A stretch of DNA of 64,000 bases from Arcuatula senhousia (Eukaryota > Mollusca > Bivalvia > Mytilida > Mytilidae): assembly GCA_963971305.1 (NCBI GenBank), contig OZ020316.1, positions 15,518,745-15,582,744 on the forward strand, read 5' to 3'. Each line of letters begins with the position of its first letter. The stretch's first letter is position 1. Positions 10,601-22,500 of this stretch are shown in pieces. The position numbers were made by a program, and so were the translations under genes. A model generated the notes under the pieces. It saw only the letters and a list, made by a program, of their open reading frames with translations. It did not search any database and was not told where the DNA came from.

Positions 10601-12245
10601 TCAAATGAATATCGAACGAATATCAAACCAAAGTTTATTTACGTTTGATATTCATTTGACGTTCGTTTTAGGTCCAGTTTTGTTTTGTGAATATCAAATG
10701 AATATCAAACCAAAGTTTTTTTTTTCCTGTTTGATATTCATTTGACATTCGTTTCCGGCGTTAATTTGTAGCGTGAATATAAAATGAATATCAAACTAAA
10801 GATAAATTCCGTTCGATATTCATTTGACATTCGTTTCTGATGTTAATTTGTATTGTGAATATCAAATGAATATCGAACGAATATCAAACCAAAGTTTATT
10901 TACGTTTGATATTCATTTGACGTTCGTTTTAGGTCTAGTTTTGATTGGGGAATATCAAATGAATATCAAACCAAAGCTTTCTTCTGTTTGATATTCATTT
11001 GACATTCGTTTCCGGCGTTAATTTGCATTGTGACTATCAAATGAATATCAAACAGAAGAAAACTTTGGTTTGATATTCATTTGATATTCACAAAACAAAA
11101 CTAGACCTAAAACGAACGTCAAATGAATATCGAACGTAAAATAAACTTTGGTTTGATATTCATTCGATATTCATTTGATATTCACAATACAAATTAACAC
11201 CAGAAACGAATTTCAAATGAATATCGAACAGAATCTATCTTTGGTTTGATATTTTTTTATATTCACGCTACAAATTAACGCCGGAAACGAATGTCAAATG
11301 AATATCAAACAGAAGAAAACTTTGGTTTGATATTCATTTGATATTCAGAAAACAAAACTAGACCTAAAACGAACGTCAAATGAATATCGAACGTACTTTG
11401 GTTTGATATTCATTCGATATTCATTAGATATTCACAATACAAATAAACACCAGAAACGAATGTCAAATGAATATCGAACAGAATTTATCTTTGGTTTGAT
11501 ATTCATTTTATATCCACGCTACAAATTTACACCGGAAACGAACGTCAAAAGAATATCGAACGTACTTTAGTTTGATATTCATTCGATATTCATTTGATAT
11601 TCACAATACAAATAAACACCAGAAACGAATGTCAAATGAATATCGAACAGAATTTATCTTTGGTTTGATATTCATTTTATATTCACGCTACAAATTTACA
11701 CCGGAAACGAATGTCAAATGAATATCAAACAGAAGAAAACTTTGGTTTGATATTCATTTGATATTCACAAAACAAAACTAGACCTTAAACGAATGTCAAA
11801 TGAATATCAAACGTAAAATAAACTTTGGTTTGATATTCATTCGATATTCATTTGATATTCACAATACAAATTAACACCAGAAACGAATGTCAAATGAATA
11901 TCGAACAGAATTTATCTTGGTTTGATATTCATTTGATATTAACAATAAAATTTACACCGGAAACGAATGTCAAATGAATATCAAACAGAAGAAAACTTTG
12001 GTTTGATATTCATTTGATATTCACATAACACACCTTGACCGAAAATGAATGTCAAATGAATATCAAACTTTAAAATTTACCGTTTGAGATTCATTTTGAT
12101 ATTCATTACATATTTAGAAAGAAAAACGATAAATGAATATCGAATGAATATCAAACGGTAAAATTTACCGTTTGATATTCAGTTTGATATTAAAAAAAAT
12201 GAATATCGAATATCGAACATCGAATATCAGTCTCACTTTACTTAG
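7645..12245. mobile_element. 4.6-kb foldback-like element: long palindrome built of tandem monomers
   Basis: Both termini carry the same sequence inverted: TAAGTAAAGTGAGACTGATA on the left and its complement TATCAGTCTCACTTTACTTA on the right. At least 230 bp of terminal sequence is mirrored, including the AAACGGTAAATTTTACCG palindrome. The interior is a tandem array of 80-95 bp monomers made of GAATATCAAATGAATATCAAACC, AAAGTTTTCTTCTG or AAAGATAAATTCTG, TTTGATATTCATTTGACATTCG and a short spacer. Orientation flips near 11020-11050, where AACCAAAGTTTTCTTCTG becomes CAGAAGAAAACTTTGGTT. This gives a left arm of about 3.4 kb and a right arm of about 1.2 kb. No transposase frame is present; open frames inside are repeat translations. 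Confidence 0.8.
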
Positions 12246-13180
12246 GTAAATATTGAATGTTTTTTGTTTTACGGATTATAGCCGGTGAATTTTTATTAGG
12301 AAAAATATTATAGTATCATTAGTTACTATTATAGTAATACAGACAGATACTTGTGTAAGAAAAAGAAGTATTCCATATAAGCATATCTGTTTTCCATTGT
12401 GATTTTTTAAATTGCCGTTTCTTTGTAGGTTGTGTCGCGTACACTTATTCCACTTCTCTTTATCTACTATATATATGAGCACGAATTATCGAAATAAACC
12501 ATTTAGTGTCCAAACGACGCTTTCCGTCTATTTTCTCAAGGTAAAGTGGGATGAACAAAATGTAGAAGGGTATAAAAATCAGATTGTTCAGCGAACATGT
12601 TGCCCCAGGATTCCATGACTTCCACTGTCGTAAAAGAATCTAAACAAGACTCTTTCCAGGCCTTTTAAATACCACATTAAAATACATCAGTTAAATCTGA
12701 ATATGTATTTACAAATGGCTTAACCGAAGAATAGTTAAGACATCAGCAAAACGGTATCAATAAAAGATTTGAATATATGTTTACAAATGACCTTTTTGAC
12801 ACAATGATTTGATCGCTATGCTAGATAATGTTATAAAAATTTGCTACAGAAATATCAAAATACACTGAAATGGGGGATAATTTCTTTGTTTATGGAAGAT
12901 AATGATAAGATGGGATATCGTAATTGATATTTGGCGTGAAACTAATGGAGTTTTATCAATGGTGATGAGATCTAAGTATCTGTCTGATGGCTTCTATAGG
13001 CATCCATAGAAAGATTATGGAACCACTTATTACTGCCAAAGTCTGAATAATATTGTATTAATGTGAGAGAGAGAGAGAAAAAACTACCGTGACTTACACT
13101 AATGTCTTTAAATTTAGAATTATTATAAGGAATATGGAGGAGCAAAATTCATAACATTTGAAATAAGTAAATCTGTGATC
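12246..13180. other. no supported gene
   Basis: AT-rich. Contains a near-duplicated phrase, GAATATATGTTTACAAATG / GAATATGTATTTACAAATG (12700-12790), and a short GAGAGAGAGAG run at 13065. The open frames at 12276-12618 have no support. Confidence 0.35.
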
Positions 13181-13558
13181 TTGTTCTCATGAGTGATACA
13201 CCCGCTCCCAAAACCTAAGTAAACAGCAAGAAGATGACCTTGGAGCTTAAAATCGGTATTCACCATATTGTATCTATCTCATGTAGTTGCTTAGAAAACT
13301 GTGACGAAAATATTGCATGAATGTCCATTATGTGTAAAAACCTATAGGTATTCGGTAAACAGGAAGTAGACTACCTAGGAGAATAAAATCAGTATATACC
13401 ATATGGTACTTTAGGATAAAGCTGTATATAAAATATCAGACCTCTATCTCATGTAGTTGCTTAGAAAACTTCGACGGAAGTTTTGTTACGGACGAACAAA
13501 CGGACGGACGGACAAGGGTAAAACATATACTCCCCTCTTATTCGAAGCGGGGGTATAA
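13181..13558 (-). repeat. CCCCGCTTCGAA-ended element, short copy
   Basis: Two diverged core repeats (TATCTCATGTAGTTGCTTAGAAAACT twice, 13274 and 13443) followed by GACGGACGGAC and the terminus CCCCTCTTATTCGAAGCGGGGGTATA. The same family is at 40279-41030 in the opposite orientation. Confidence 0.6.
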
Positions 13559-14590
13559 AACACATTTTGTAAGTTTTCTCCGAAAAACATTTCTTAAAGA
13601 AAACTGTTTATCCTTTATCTGTTAGATTAAATTTTCAGCTTCATGAGCATAAAAATCTAAAACTGCAGTTATACCAGTTTGACATTTGTTGAATATCTGA
13701 AAAGCGGAAAATTAGATAATTTCTTTAATTTTGTCACAGAAAAACACTTTAAATTGTCTTTTATCAAACAATGTTATCTAAATGTAATTAAGAATTTCAT
13801 TCATGTGAATTTTAAAGTAATGACAAGTCAAATTGTAAATAACTTAAGTTTAAACATATTTTTATATGAAAATAATTTCAATAGGGAATACTGTGAAACC
13901 AATAGCGGCCCTCTTTTGCAAAGAAACTAACTTTCTGCATCAAATTACATTACGAGAAGGAAATCTAAATTTTGTGAGCTAAACCCTTCTAGGCGTCTTC
14001 TATCATAACCTTCAATTTTTGCATCTTCGATTGACAAGCTGTTTTGTGAATTTTGTGAATGGTGAAACCTCTTGACAACGCCACTGCAGAAATCATTGGA
14101 ATTAACCTGTATCACAATGTTAGGGTAACTTATACCAGTGCCCCATTTCAAAAACATCTCAAATTTGAAGATTTCCTTAACTCCAAATCTCTCTAAAAAT
14201 CCCTCTATTGATTTGAAGAAATCTCAATTTTTGATGAAATACTTGTTAAAGATTTTTTTTAATACAACCCAGGTCAGGTATTATTATATGGACATCATCA
14301 CCTAGGGTTAATTTTGTCTTGCAACAAAAATGTCCCTGATCTTTTATCATATATTTTCACTAGGAGTTCAAGGTACAATTCGATGATGATCATGTCATTG
14401 TTCTTAAGCTTCAGAGGTTCTTTAAAACTCTAATTTTGCTTTTAGGGACTGACGATCACCAGGACAGGAACTGTGAAATTAACAGCTAACTATTTGACAA
14501 ACCCCTACAGGCCACTAATATTTTTTTGTCAACTCTTGAAAAAGCAGGAGACTATACATAAAAGCTGGAGAACCAGAGATGGGTAAAGAA
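13559..14590. other. no supported gene
   Basis: AT-rich. A minus-strand open stretch (about 13945-14238) reads SIEGFLERFGVKEIFKFE and continues to a TAA. The segment around 14165-14225 alternates AAATCTC/GAGATTT motifs and looks repeat-derived. No splice or poly(A) context supports a gene. Confidence 0.3.
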
Positions 14591-14795
14591 GTCAGGGATT
14601 AAAGTATCCCAAATTATGGGACCCCACGATGATGCTGAATATCAAATATAAAGGGGCAATGATAAGAACTTGCTGAGAAAACTGTTACAAAAATATTCTT
14701 CCCAAATGCCCAACCATCCACCATCGGCCTGACATTCACCATTTTAAAACCCAGATTATTCACTTTATGAAATCTGGCCAAATATGGGTCAAACA
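14591..14795. repeat. interspersed 200-230 bp repeat, copy 1
   Basis: Family hallmark order: TTATGGGACC, GATGCTG, CAAATATCAA, GTTGCTGAGAAAACTGTTAC, GACATTCACCATTTTA, AACCCAGATT, TCACT(T/C)(T/G)(A/G)TGAAAT. Other copies are at 16040, 25455, 48890, 50530 and 52450, all in the same orientation. Confidence 0.6.
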
Positions 14796-15425
14796 TGTAG
14801 CTAGCAAATACAGAAATGACCTGTTATTGTTTAACAGGAAGTAAGTGAGCAACATACCTGAAATAAAATCCTACAACATTGAACCACATGCTTGTTCTGC
14901 CTACCAAATTTAAAAAGGCTGTGGTAATTAGCTAGCTAGTGGGAAACCTGTTTTGAAAGCATTTTACCCAACTGCAACCAGCCAGCAGTCATCATATTTT
15001 AACCTAGATATTTGTGAAACTGTTCTAGCTACTCAACACATTTTAAAATAGACAAAATTACATAAATTCTTTGTATTTTCTGTTAAAAATTGACATTTCA
15101 CTTTATTGGGTCATTCAGTTTATTGCATAAATTTCCTGGACAAATTATTTATGCTAATAAGAGGAATACCACTTTAATAAAAACATGCAAAGTGAAGAGA
15201 AACATATATTTATTTCAAATTTTCTAATTGCCCTAAAAAATGTAAATTAACAATCATTTAAAACCCTGAATTTCATCAAGTTCAGGATCAGCATCTTGTA
15301 ACAAACATGTATTAACTTTTGAATTTTGAATTTTTATTTTTTTAGAAATCTTTTGTTTCAGAAGAACTAATTTTTTTTTTCAGAAAACAAATTTTACAAA
15401 TGAATATGTAAGTTTTGTTAGCAAA

Positions 15426-15637
15426 TACTGTGGTTTCGTTATTATTCGTGGGGTATCAATTTTCGTGGTTTTCTTGGGTAGCCTTCATCCTCCAAATTTG
15501 ATACCCAACGAATAGGAAATTTAACATTGATCCATATGTTGGAGACATCAGAACCACGAAATTAAGAATCCACAAACTGGTGCTCTTTCAACAAACCAAG
15601 AAAATTGATACCGACGAAAATAAATGAATCCACAGTA
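15426..15637. mobile_element. palindromic MITE (TACTGTGG termini)
   Basis: Left TACTGTGGTTTCGTTATTATTCG...GGTATCAATTTTCGTGG is mirrored on the right by AAAATTGATACC...ACGAAAATAAATGAATCCACAGTA. About 210 bp with an internal near-palindrome and no coding capacity. Confidence 0.72.
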
Positions 15638-16880
15638 CTCAAGAAATATGATTGCCAAAAGGTCTGAGTGAATTTAGGATTTACTCGATTATATTGAATA
15701 GGACCAGTTTTCAATCCTCATGGAAGTGTTGTCGACTAAGGGTTATGTTATCATATCTATAACACTATATTCTGCTTTAAACATTTAATAAAAAAAACAA
15801 TGAAAGAACATATCAACACTGAACATACATTATAATGGACAGTGACTTTCATAACGCCTTTTCAATGAAAATACATCAAAATAACTTTTCAGAATGATGG
15901 ACTAATCAAAAATGAATCTTACAATCAACTAAACAAATGTTTTATAAATGCTAGTTATAAAAGTACAAAAAAGGTTTTATAATATCAATAAATATAAATC
16001 TAATGCCCAAGCAATTTAGAAAAAAAACTAACAAACCTGTACTGAAAATGGCTGGGTTTTTAAAAACAGAAAGTAGGTGTATCCCACTGTATATATAGAG
16101 CCCCTTGCTGATGCTGCATACCAAATACCACAGGGCTGTGATAAGTAGTTGCCGAGAAATGGTTATGAAATTTTCCATCTCCCCCCATTCACCAATTTTC
16201 CACTCTATGAATAATCATGTGCTGTACATAGAACTTTCAGTATGACTTCTCTAAAACATATACATCCTCTGATTTGGACATGAAAAGACAGCCATAACCG
16301 ATTAAGCAGCAGTCTGAATTTAGACTGATCTTAAGCTTGTAAATAAATATGAACAGATTCATATTTAAACATAAATGCTTGGAATCGTTGTATATGAATA
16401 CTAGTAGTTTTTTTTTTACTTTATAAAAGAACTGTACCATAAGAATGTGGGATAATCAGTAAAATAATGTCAAGGTTTTCAGTATATGAGATTCCTCCAT
16501 TTTCTTAACCAAGATTTATTGAAATATTTTGTTTCATTAAACTTTGTGAAAAGACTGATAATATAATATTTGTTTGTTTGAACGTTGTATTACAATTATT
16601 AATGTCATATATGTCATTGCCCCCTGTGGGTCCATGATTGGTCAAATAAAAATGTTTCTATTTCTGTTTAACTTTCAAAAAACAAAAACCTACCTTTTAG
16701 CAGGAAATTTTCCCTTTATTTGCAAGGTCTTAGGAATCACTAAAATTTAAGATTGCTAAATTTTAGCAATAACAAAGTATTATAAATTTACACACTCTTG
16801 ATCATGAAAATTCGAAAATTTAAGACCACCCCCAAATTGCAAAATTTGCAACTCTGTTACTGCTAGTAAAGGACTATAAT
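15638..16880. other. no supported gene; contains interspersed repeat copy 2
   Basis: The 200-230 bp family recurs at about 16040-16215 (GATGCTGCATACCAAATACC ... GTTGCCGAGAAATGGTTA). The remainder is AT-rich. The minus-strand frames at 15951-16440 are not credible. Confidence 0.4.
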
Positions 16881-16884
16881 CCCC

Positions 16885-18005
16885 GTGTTTATATTGGTAC
16901 TCCTCAATGAAATTAGGTAAACTACAACTTAATCCCTCTATTGAAATTTGCAACAATGGAAGATGATTACCGTGATCAGTTAAATTGACATCTATACAGA
17001 GGAGATTAACTTGTTATGGGTATGAATTTTTTTGCTTGAAGGAAAAAAACTCCTACACTAAGGAAAAAAACTCCTACACTGTAGGAAGAAAACTCCTACT
17101 CTGAAGGAAGAAAACTCCTACATCAAAGATGGTAATATGACCATCAATTTGATAGTTTTTACTTTTCAAATCAAAATCTGTTTAATATAATGTTACACTA
17201 AGGACAAAATCTTTTTACTTATGCATCATTTACATTTTACACCATCAAAGACCATATCATTTGATTCACATAGAATTGAAAATACATGTATAACATGAAG
17301 CAAATATGGAAACAGCTTCTGCTCATATTTTATTTATGGGAAATTTCAATCCTGATATGGGATATTGGCAAACACTTTTTTTCGGAAATGGAATATTTGA
17401 TAAAAGATTTTTTTTTTTTGGGGGGGGGGGGGGGGGTATTGGTACCCCTTCTAAACGAGCCCAGAAACTGTATATACAGATAGACACTTAAACAGTCAAT
17501 GTAATCTAAAGTCATTAAACAATATACTCGTTTATAAGAATGACCTCGTTTATGACTACAAATGTATAAAAAATCTGAATAATCAGTAATATCAGATATT
17601 TCAGATAAATCTGAGGACAAACTATGATGAATAGAGTTGTAAAAGCCATAAAAAAAACTTGATTATTAAAGCATTTCATAAAAAAAATATTTTTAATATT
17701 CTAAAAGTACATTGATATAAAAAATAGTTTTTAATAACAAGTATTTCCTAAAAAACCATGTAACCTACTACAGGTACTCTGTATAGTATTTCATTAGTTC
17801 AGTTCGTACTATTCAATTTCTACAGGTAACTTTTTCAAACAGGTAAAATTTTCATATAGGTAAATTTCTCTTTCCTAAAACAAGATAATCTTGTTTGTAT
17901 AGCTGTTAATTTAACTAATCAAAGAGATCAAGTTCCATTGTTGCAAATTTCAACAGAGAGATTAATCTCAAGTTTACCAGAGTTCACAGGGGTCATGCAA
18001 CCCAA
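16885..18005. mobile_element. non-autonomous element with about 115-bp terminal inverted repeats
   Basis: 16905-17010 (TGAAATTTGCAACAATGGAA ... CAGTTAAATTGACA) is inverted at 17885-17985 (TTCCATTGTTGCAAATTTCA). Between the arms are a run of four 20-22 bp repeats (GGAAAAAAACTCCTACACT, 17039-17121), a 20-nt G tract at 17420-17437 and AT-rich filler. No transposase frame. Confidence 0.6.
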
Positions 18006-18671
18006 GGTCGTGGATTGTTAGACTTTACTTGCTATAAATAACCTGTCATACGGTTATTTCTGATTTAAAAAAATATTCTCCAAAGTATGTCTGCTAGTCA
18101 ATGTTTGAAAATTTTGCCAGGTTATTATTACCATTTTAATATCAAGTTTCTACACATCACTTATCACCTAAATGAAAAAGCCCAATGCAAACATAGAATA
18201 AGGGACAGAGGGATTCAACCTGTGTTTTGTTGGGTAATTTTGAAAAATCGCCAAAAGATGACTTAAACACCCCCCCCCTGGATGTTTATGGAAAAAAATT
18301 GATGAAATAGCTGGGGTTGTCACTATTTTGTTGTTGCAAAATTCAAGGGTTTTCCAGGACTTTTCAAGGGTATTTAAGTCATTTTCAAGGATGAAAACAG
18401 TCAACTCAACAAAGTTTCAGTCCCCAATTAAATTTTCTGTAAAACAGTTCAATCATGAACCTTTGATTGTGGAACTATCAAATTCCAGGGTTTTTCAAGG
18501 ATATTTTAATTTTTTTTCAAAATTCAAGGTTTTTCCAGGACCTTGAACTGACAAATAAAATTCAAGGGTTTTTCCAGGTTTCAAGGATGCGTGGCAAGCC
18601 TGTGAAGCTGTTCCTATTTCATAATAAACTGTGAAAACTAGTACAATGTATATCCACAGGATATATCACAA
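18006..18671. other. FBXO42 downstream region with a small repeat
   Basis: 18335-18590 repeats TTCAAGGGTTTTTCCAGGAC-like phrases four times, a dispersed repeat. No unambiguous minus-strand AATAAA was found close to the FBXO42 stop, so its 3'UTR end is undetermined. Confidence 0.4.
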
Positions 18672-19559
18672 CTATACAGTTTGTTTTAATGGAGACAGAA
18701 TATACAACGTATTACTAACAAGACTAGTTTCATTAGACTGTAAATCAACTCCTCGTAACATTGACTGAATCTCCCGCTGTATTCCTCCAAACATGATTAA
18801 CTCCCCTCTCCCTTCTGCCAGTGAATAAAATGTTGTTTCATCAGGGGCTTCAACTGAAAAACTATGGTGAATAGGTTGCCATGACACAAGACCTTGAACA
18901 ACCTCAGAAATGTCAAGGACATGTAATTGCATTTGATTATATGGGTCTCTGTGTCTAGTAGGAAAGGGTTTAAATTTAGATGGTTCATTATGTTGTTCTT
19001 GCTGTGGTTGTTTTTGTTTTCCCATGCTTTCTCTTAATCTTTCCTCCATTCTCCTTAAAGCCTCTAACTGTTTTTGTCTATTGTTCATAGCATTTGGACG
19101 TATTGACGGACATCCTGGACGAACACTTGCAGTTGCTTCTGTCATTTCCTTCTTATAATCGACATATTTCCTTAACATTGCACTAATTCTTCTTGCATGA
19201 TCTTCATCTGATGATTCTAACCTTGATTGACCTTGACTAGATTGTTGTCTAGACGATTGACGATTTTGATCACATGACTGTCTTGCCTCATGTCTATTTT
19301 TAGATACATGATTTCCACAACCATCTTCATCACTTTCTGTACTAGAGCTGGCATATCCATCTCTGTGTTCACCCAAGCGTGGAGCACCACTCTGTTGCAT
19401 TCTGGGATTTGATCCACTAGGACCTTGTTCTTCAACTGTTCCCGATTCTACAGGAGGGACCCAGACTTTACCACTGGGTTTGGCAATGTTTACCATGGAC
19501 TGATCCTCTTGTTTGGATTGTTTGGTTGGCTTACACAGGACAACAACCTTGTCATTCAC
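18672..19559 (-). CDS. FBXO42: FBXO42 exon 8: linker and C-terminus
   Basis: Starts [11 protein letters not shown] after acceptor ATTCTTAAG. A long polar region follows, with S/E/D clusters, Q-rich stretches and a charged helix ([13 protein letters not shown]). It ends with MQLHVLDIS ... [10 protein letters not shown] ... NTLYILSPL and TAG at 18672-18674. Confidence 0.93.
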   Translation of the reverse strand: MNDKVVVLCKPTKQSKQEDQSMVNIAKPSGKVWVPPVESGTVEEQGPSGSNPRMQQSGAPRLGEHRDGYASSSTESDEDGCGNHVSKNRHEARQSCDQNRQSSRQQSSQGQSRLESSDEDHARRISAMLRKYVDYKKEMTEATASVRPGCPSIRPNAMNNRQKQLEALRRMEERLRESMGKQKQPQQEQHNEPSKFKPFPTRHRDPYNQMQLHVLDISEVVQGLVSWQPIHHSFSVEAPDETTFYSLAEGRGELIMFGGIQREIQSMLRGVDLQSNETSLVSNTLYILSPLKQTV

Positions 19560-22500
19560 CTTAAGAATAACAATAAAAATATTTAAGAATTATTTTTTCT
19601 TAATCATTAAGAGGTTTTGCTTTGTTTTAGTTTTGTAAGAAAAATTAAGGCATGACATGCTCCTATACTCTAAGTGTTTATATTTATCCTTATAAAGAGA
19701 AAGATGAATCTCTTTTTGGTAAAATAATTTCACATATAGAAAATCAACCAATAATCAATTTCAATATGACAACCAAGTCCGTGCTGTTTTAAACTAGTCT
19801 ATGCAAAGGGAAAACTTTTTGTTGTTGTTGAGAATACAAATTACAAGAGTTAACACGAAAGTCTCCCCAGCCGGCACCATCAGAAACAATTATTCTTTCT
19901 TACTTCCACTATATTTTGAATTTACATGGATTTTCAGTTTCTGAGATCAAACATTGTCAAAAGATGTTTATAATACTTAAACATTGCTAAAATATGCAAT
20001 AAAAATAATCAAAGTCACTCAACCAAAAAATCAAGGTCAAGGTCAAAAGATGGGGATGCAACTGTGCTAAGCTATTACTAGGGCATATGCATATCAAGTT
20101 TCATCAATCAGGACCATTAATACTTGAGATATGGAGGTGTTTGCAAAACCTTTACATTGGTATTACATGTATACATGTATGTATTGAAAATTGTCAAAGC
20201 CACTCAACCAAAAAATCAAGGTCAAGGTCTAAAGATGGGGATGTAACTGTGCTAAGCTATTACTGGGGCATATGCATACCAAGTTCCATCAACCTAGGAC
20301 TTATAGTTCTTGAGATATGGAGGAGCTCACAAAACTTTTCCATTGCTATCATATGTATTGAAAATTGTCAAAGTCACTCAACTGGAAAATCAAGGTCAAG
20401 GTCAAAAGATGGGGATGTTACTGTGCTGAGCTACTTCTGGGTCATATGCATACCAAGTTTCATCACCCTTGGAATTAAAGTTCTTGAGATATGGGGGTGC
20501 TTGCAAAACTTTTCCATTGCTATTATATATATTGAAAATTGTCAAAGTCACTCAACAGGACATTCAAGGTCAAGGTAAAAAAATGGGTATGCAATTTTGC
20601 TAAGCTACTACTGGGGCATATGCATACCAAGTTTCACCAACCTAGGACCTTTAGTTCTTGAGATATGGAGGTGCTTGCAAAACTTTTCCGTTGCTATTAT
20701 GTATTGAAAATTGTCAAAGTCACTCAACTGGAAAATCAAGGTCATGGTAAAAAAATGGGGATGCAACTGTGCTAAAATACTACTGGGGCCTATGCATACC
20801 AAGTTTCATCAACCCAGGACTTATAGTTCTTGAGATATGGAGGTGCTCATAAAACTTTTCCAAAAAGTTAATACTGTTGACGTCACTGCCACCGGTAAAG
20901 TATCACCTTTGTCCCGCTCTGCTTCGCAGGCAAGACAAAAAGTAAAATTGACCTTTGATAATTCAAAGCTTTGTTGTTGTTTTAATCTTACCTTACAAGA
21001 CTGGTGACACCAGAGCTGTGGTGCAGCATGGTCTACATTATCAACCTTGACCTCAGTCCATTCCCAAGGTTCCTTGTTCAGGGATAGTAACCACATGTCA
21101 TTGAATATCTAAAAAGTATTAAAATATTTCAGTTTACAAATATTAAAGGGGAGCTTTAGACAGGGTGGTCTTGAATCCCCATCCCTCTGACCATTGCTTC
21201 CATCTTTCAGATCTTTTGAAAATATTTTTCTGTGCTGTTCCCTGCCCCCTGCTTCTGCCACATAATTGCCTCCTTCATCATTTTTAAAATTTGGTAGTGT
21301 CTTATAGACTTAGCATGTAATTTAAATTTGAAGAATGTCTAATCTTAAATCAAATGAGAGATGACTTGAAACCTACAGTATCTAGGACTGCAAACATCAA
21401 AGATATATCTTATTTATATATTGTTGAGGTTTCATAACCCTTTATTGTATCTACATTAGAAGTTTAAGGAGAGTATAAGGTTCTTTAGCTTAAGTGACCC
21501 CCCCCTGAAAATACGTCGCTGCAGACCTATATATAGGTATAGTCACGACGTTAAACTCCCCAGTCAGTCAGCCCTGAAAATAACCTGCTTTGATAAAATA
21601 TCTTGCAACATTAACTGTTGATAGGTACATGTTGTTTGCTTAGGGCTGTTTCATTTTAACTTATGTGGGACGGGGGATGCAATTATTTTATTTTTCTGTT
21701 GGTGGGAGTTTGAAATGCATTTTTTGGTGGATGTGTAATGAGTTTTTTTTACATTGGTGGGGGGGGGGGGTTGAACAAAGTGTGTCCCCCCTTCCCCACA
21801 TCAGTATACCTGATTAGGACCACCACAACCTCCAATGACTAGAATGTGTTCATCATCTATTGTCACCTGCATAAAGAAGTAAACAGTATGTAAGTATTAT
21901 AATTCAATGGACACTGAATACATAGTGTATAGTGTTATCATAATGCCTGTCATGTAAAATAAAATATAATGTATAACAGAATTACCGAATTGAGATGACC
22001 AATCTCAAATGAGCAAGAAGAAAGTCTTGACATGGTACAGGCATTTAAAAAAAGATAAAACAGGTGAAATTTATCGTTAACTTTTTATTGTGGGGAGGGC
22101 TATCAAGTGTTGCAGCTGTATAGAAGTAAAATCTTAATTTTAATATGAGTACATTAGTTTTGACTTTAGAAATTAAGACAACTGATATAATAAATAAATA
22201 GTATTTTTTGCTTGAAGCCTGCGTGCTCTGTTTTAAGACTAACCCCTTCTTAACTCAGCATGCAATGGTTCCAATGACCAAAGTCAATATAGATAGAATA
22301 CATGTAAATTCCTACCTGTGTGTGGGCAAATCTAGGGCTTGGTCTCTTATTCTCTGTGATAATTTTCTGCCATGTCGCATCAACAAAGTTAAACAGCCAT
22401 AAATCATTTGTTCTGTAAAAGTATAAGAGAGATAGTTCAATTACCGGCTACTATACAATAAAAAAATGGTGTTTTAAGTGATAAAGTTTGTGTTTTTTAA

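Noticed and set aside
8009..10745. 60-aa open frames on the plus strand within 8009-8191 and 10563-10745
   Set aside because: They are translations of the foldback monomers (FDIHLTFV..., EYQMNI...) and repeat with the array.
13945..14238. 97-codon minus-strand open stretch
   Set aside because: No splice or poly(A) context, and part of it is repeat-like; the peptide is not recognised, so it was left as a note.
17286..17620. Open frames across the G20 tract
   Set aside because: They run through a homopolymer (GGGGG/PPPPP) and have no other support.
20087..20578. 163-aa open frame
   Set aside because: Direct translation of three pearl-like cores; the same peptide phrases recur at 6648 and 56265.
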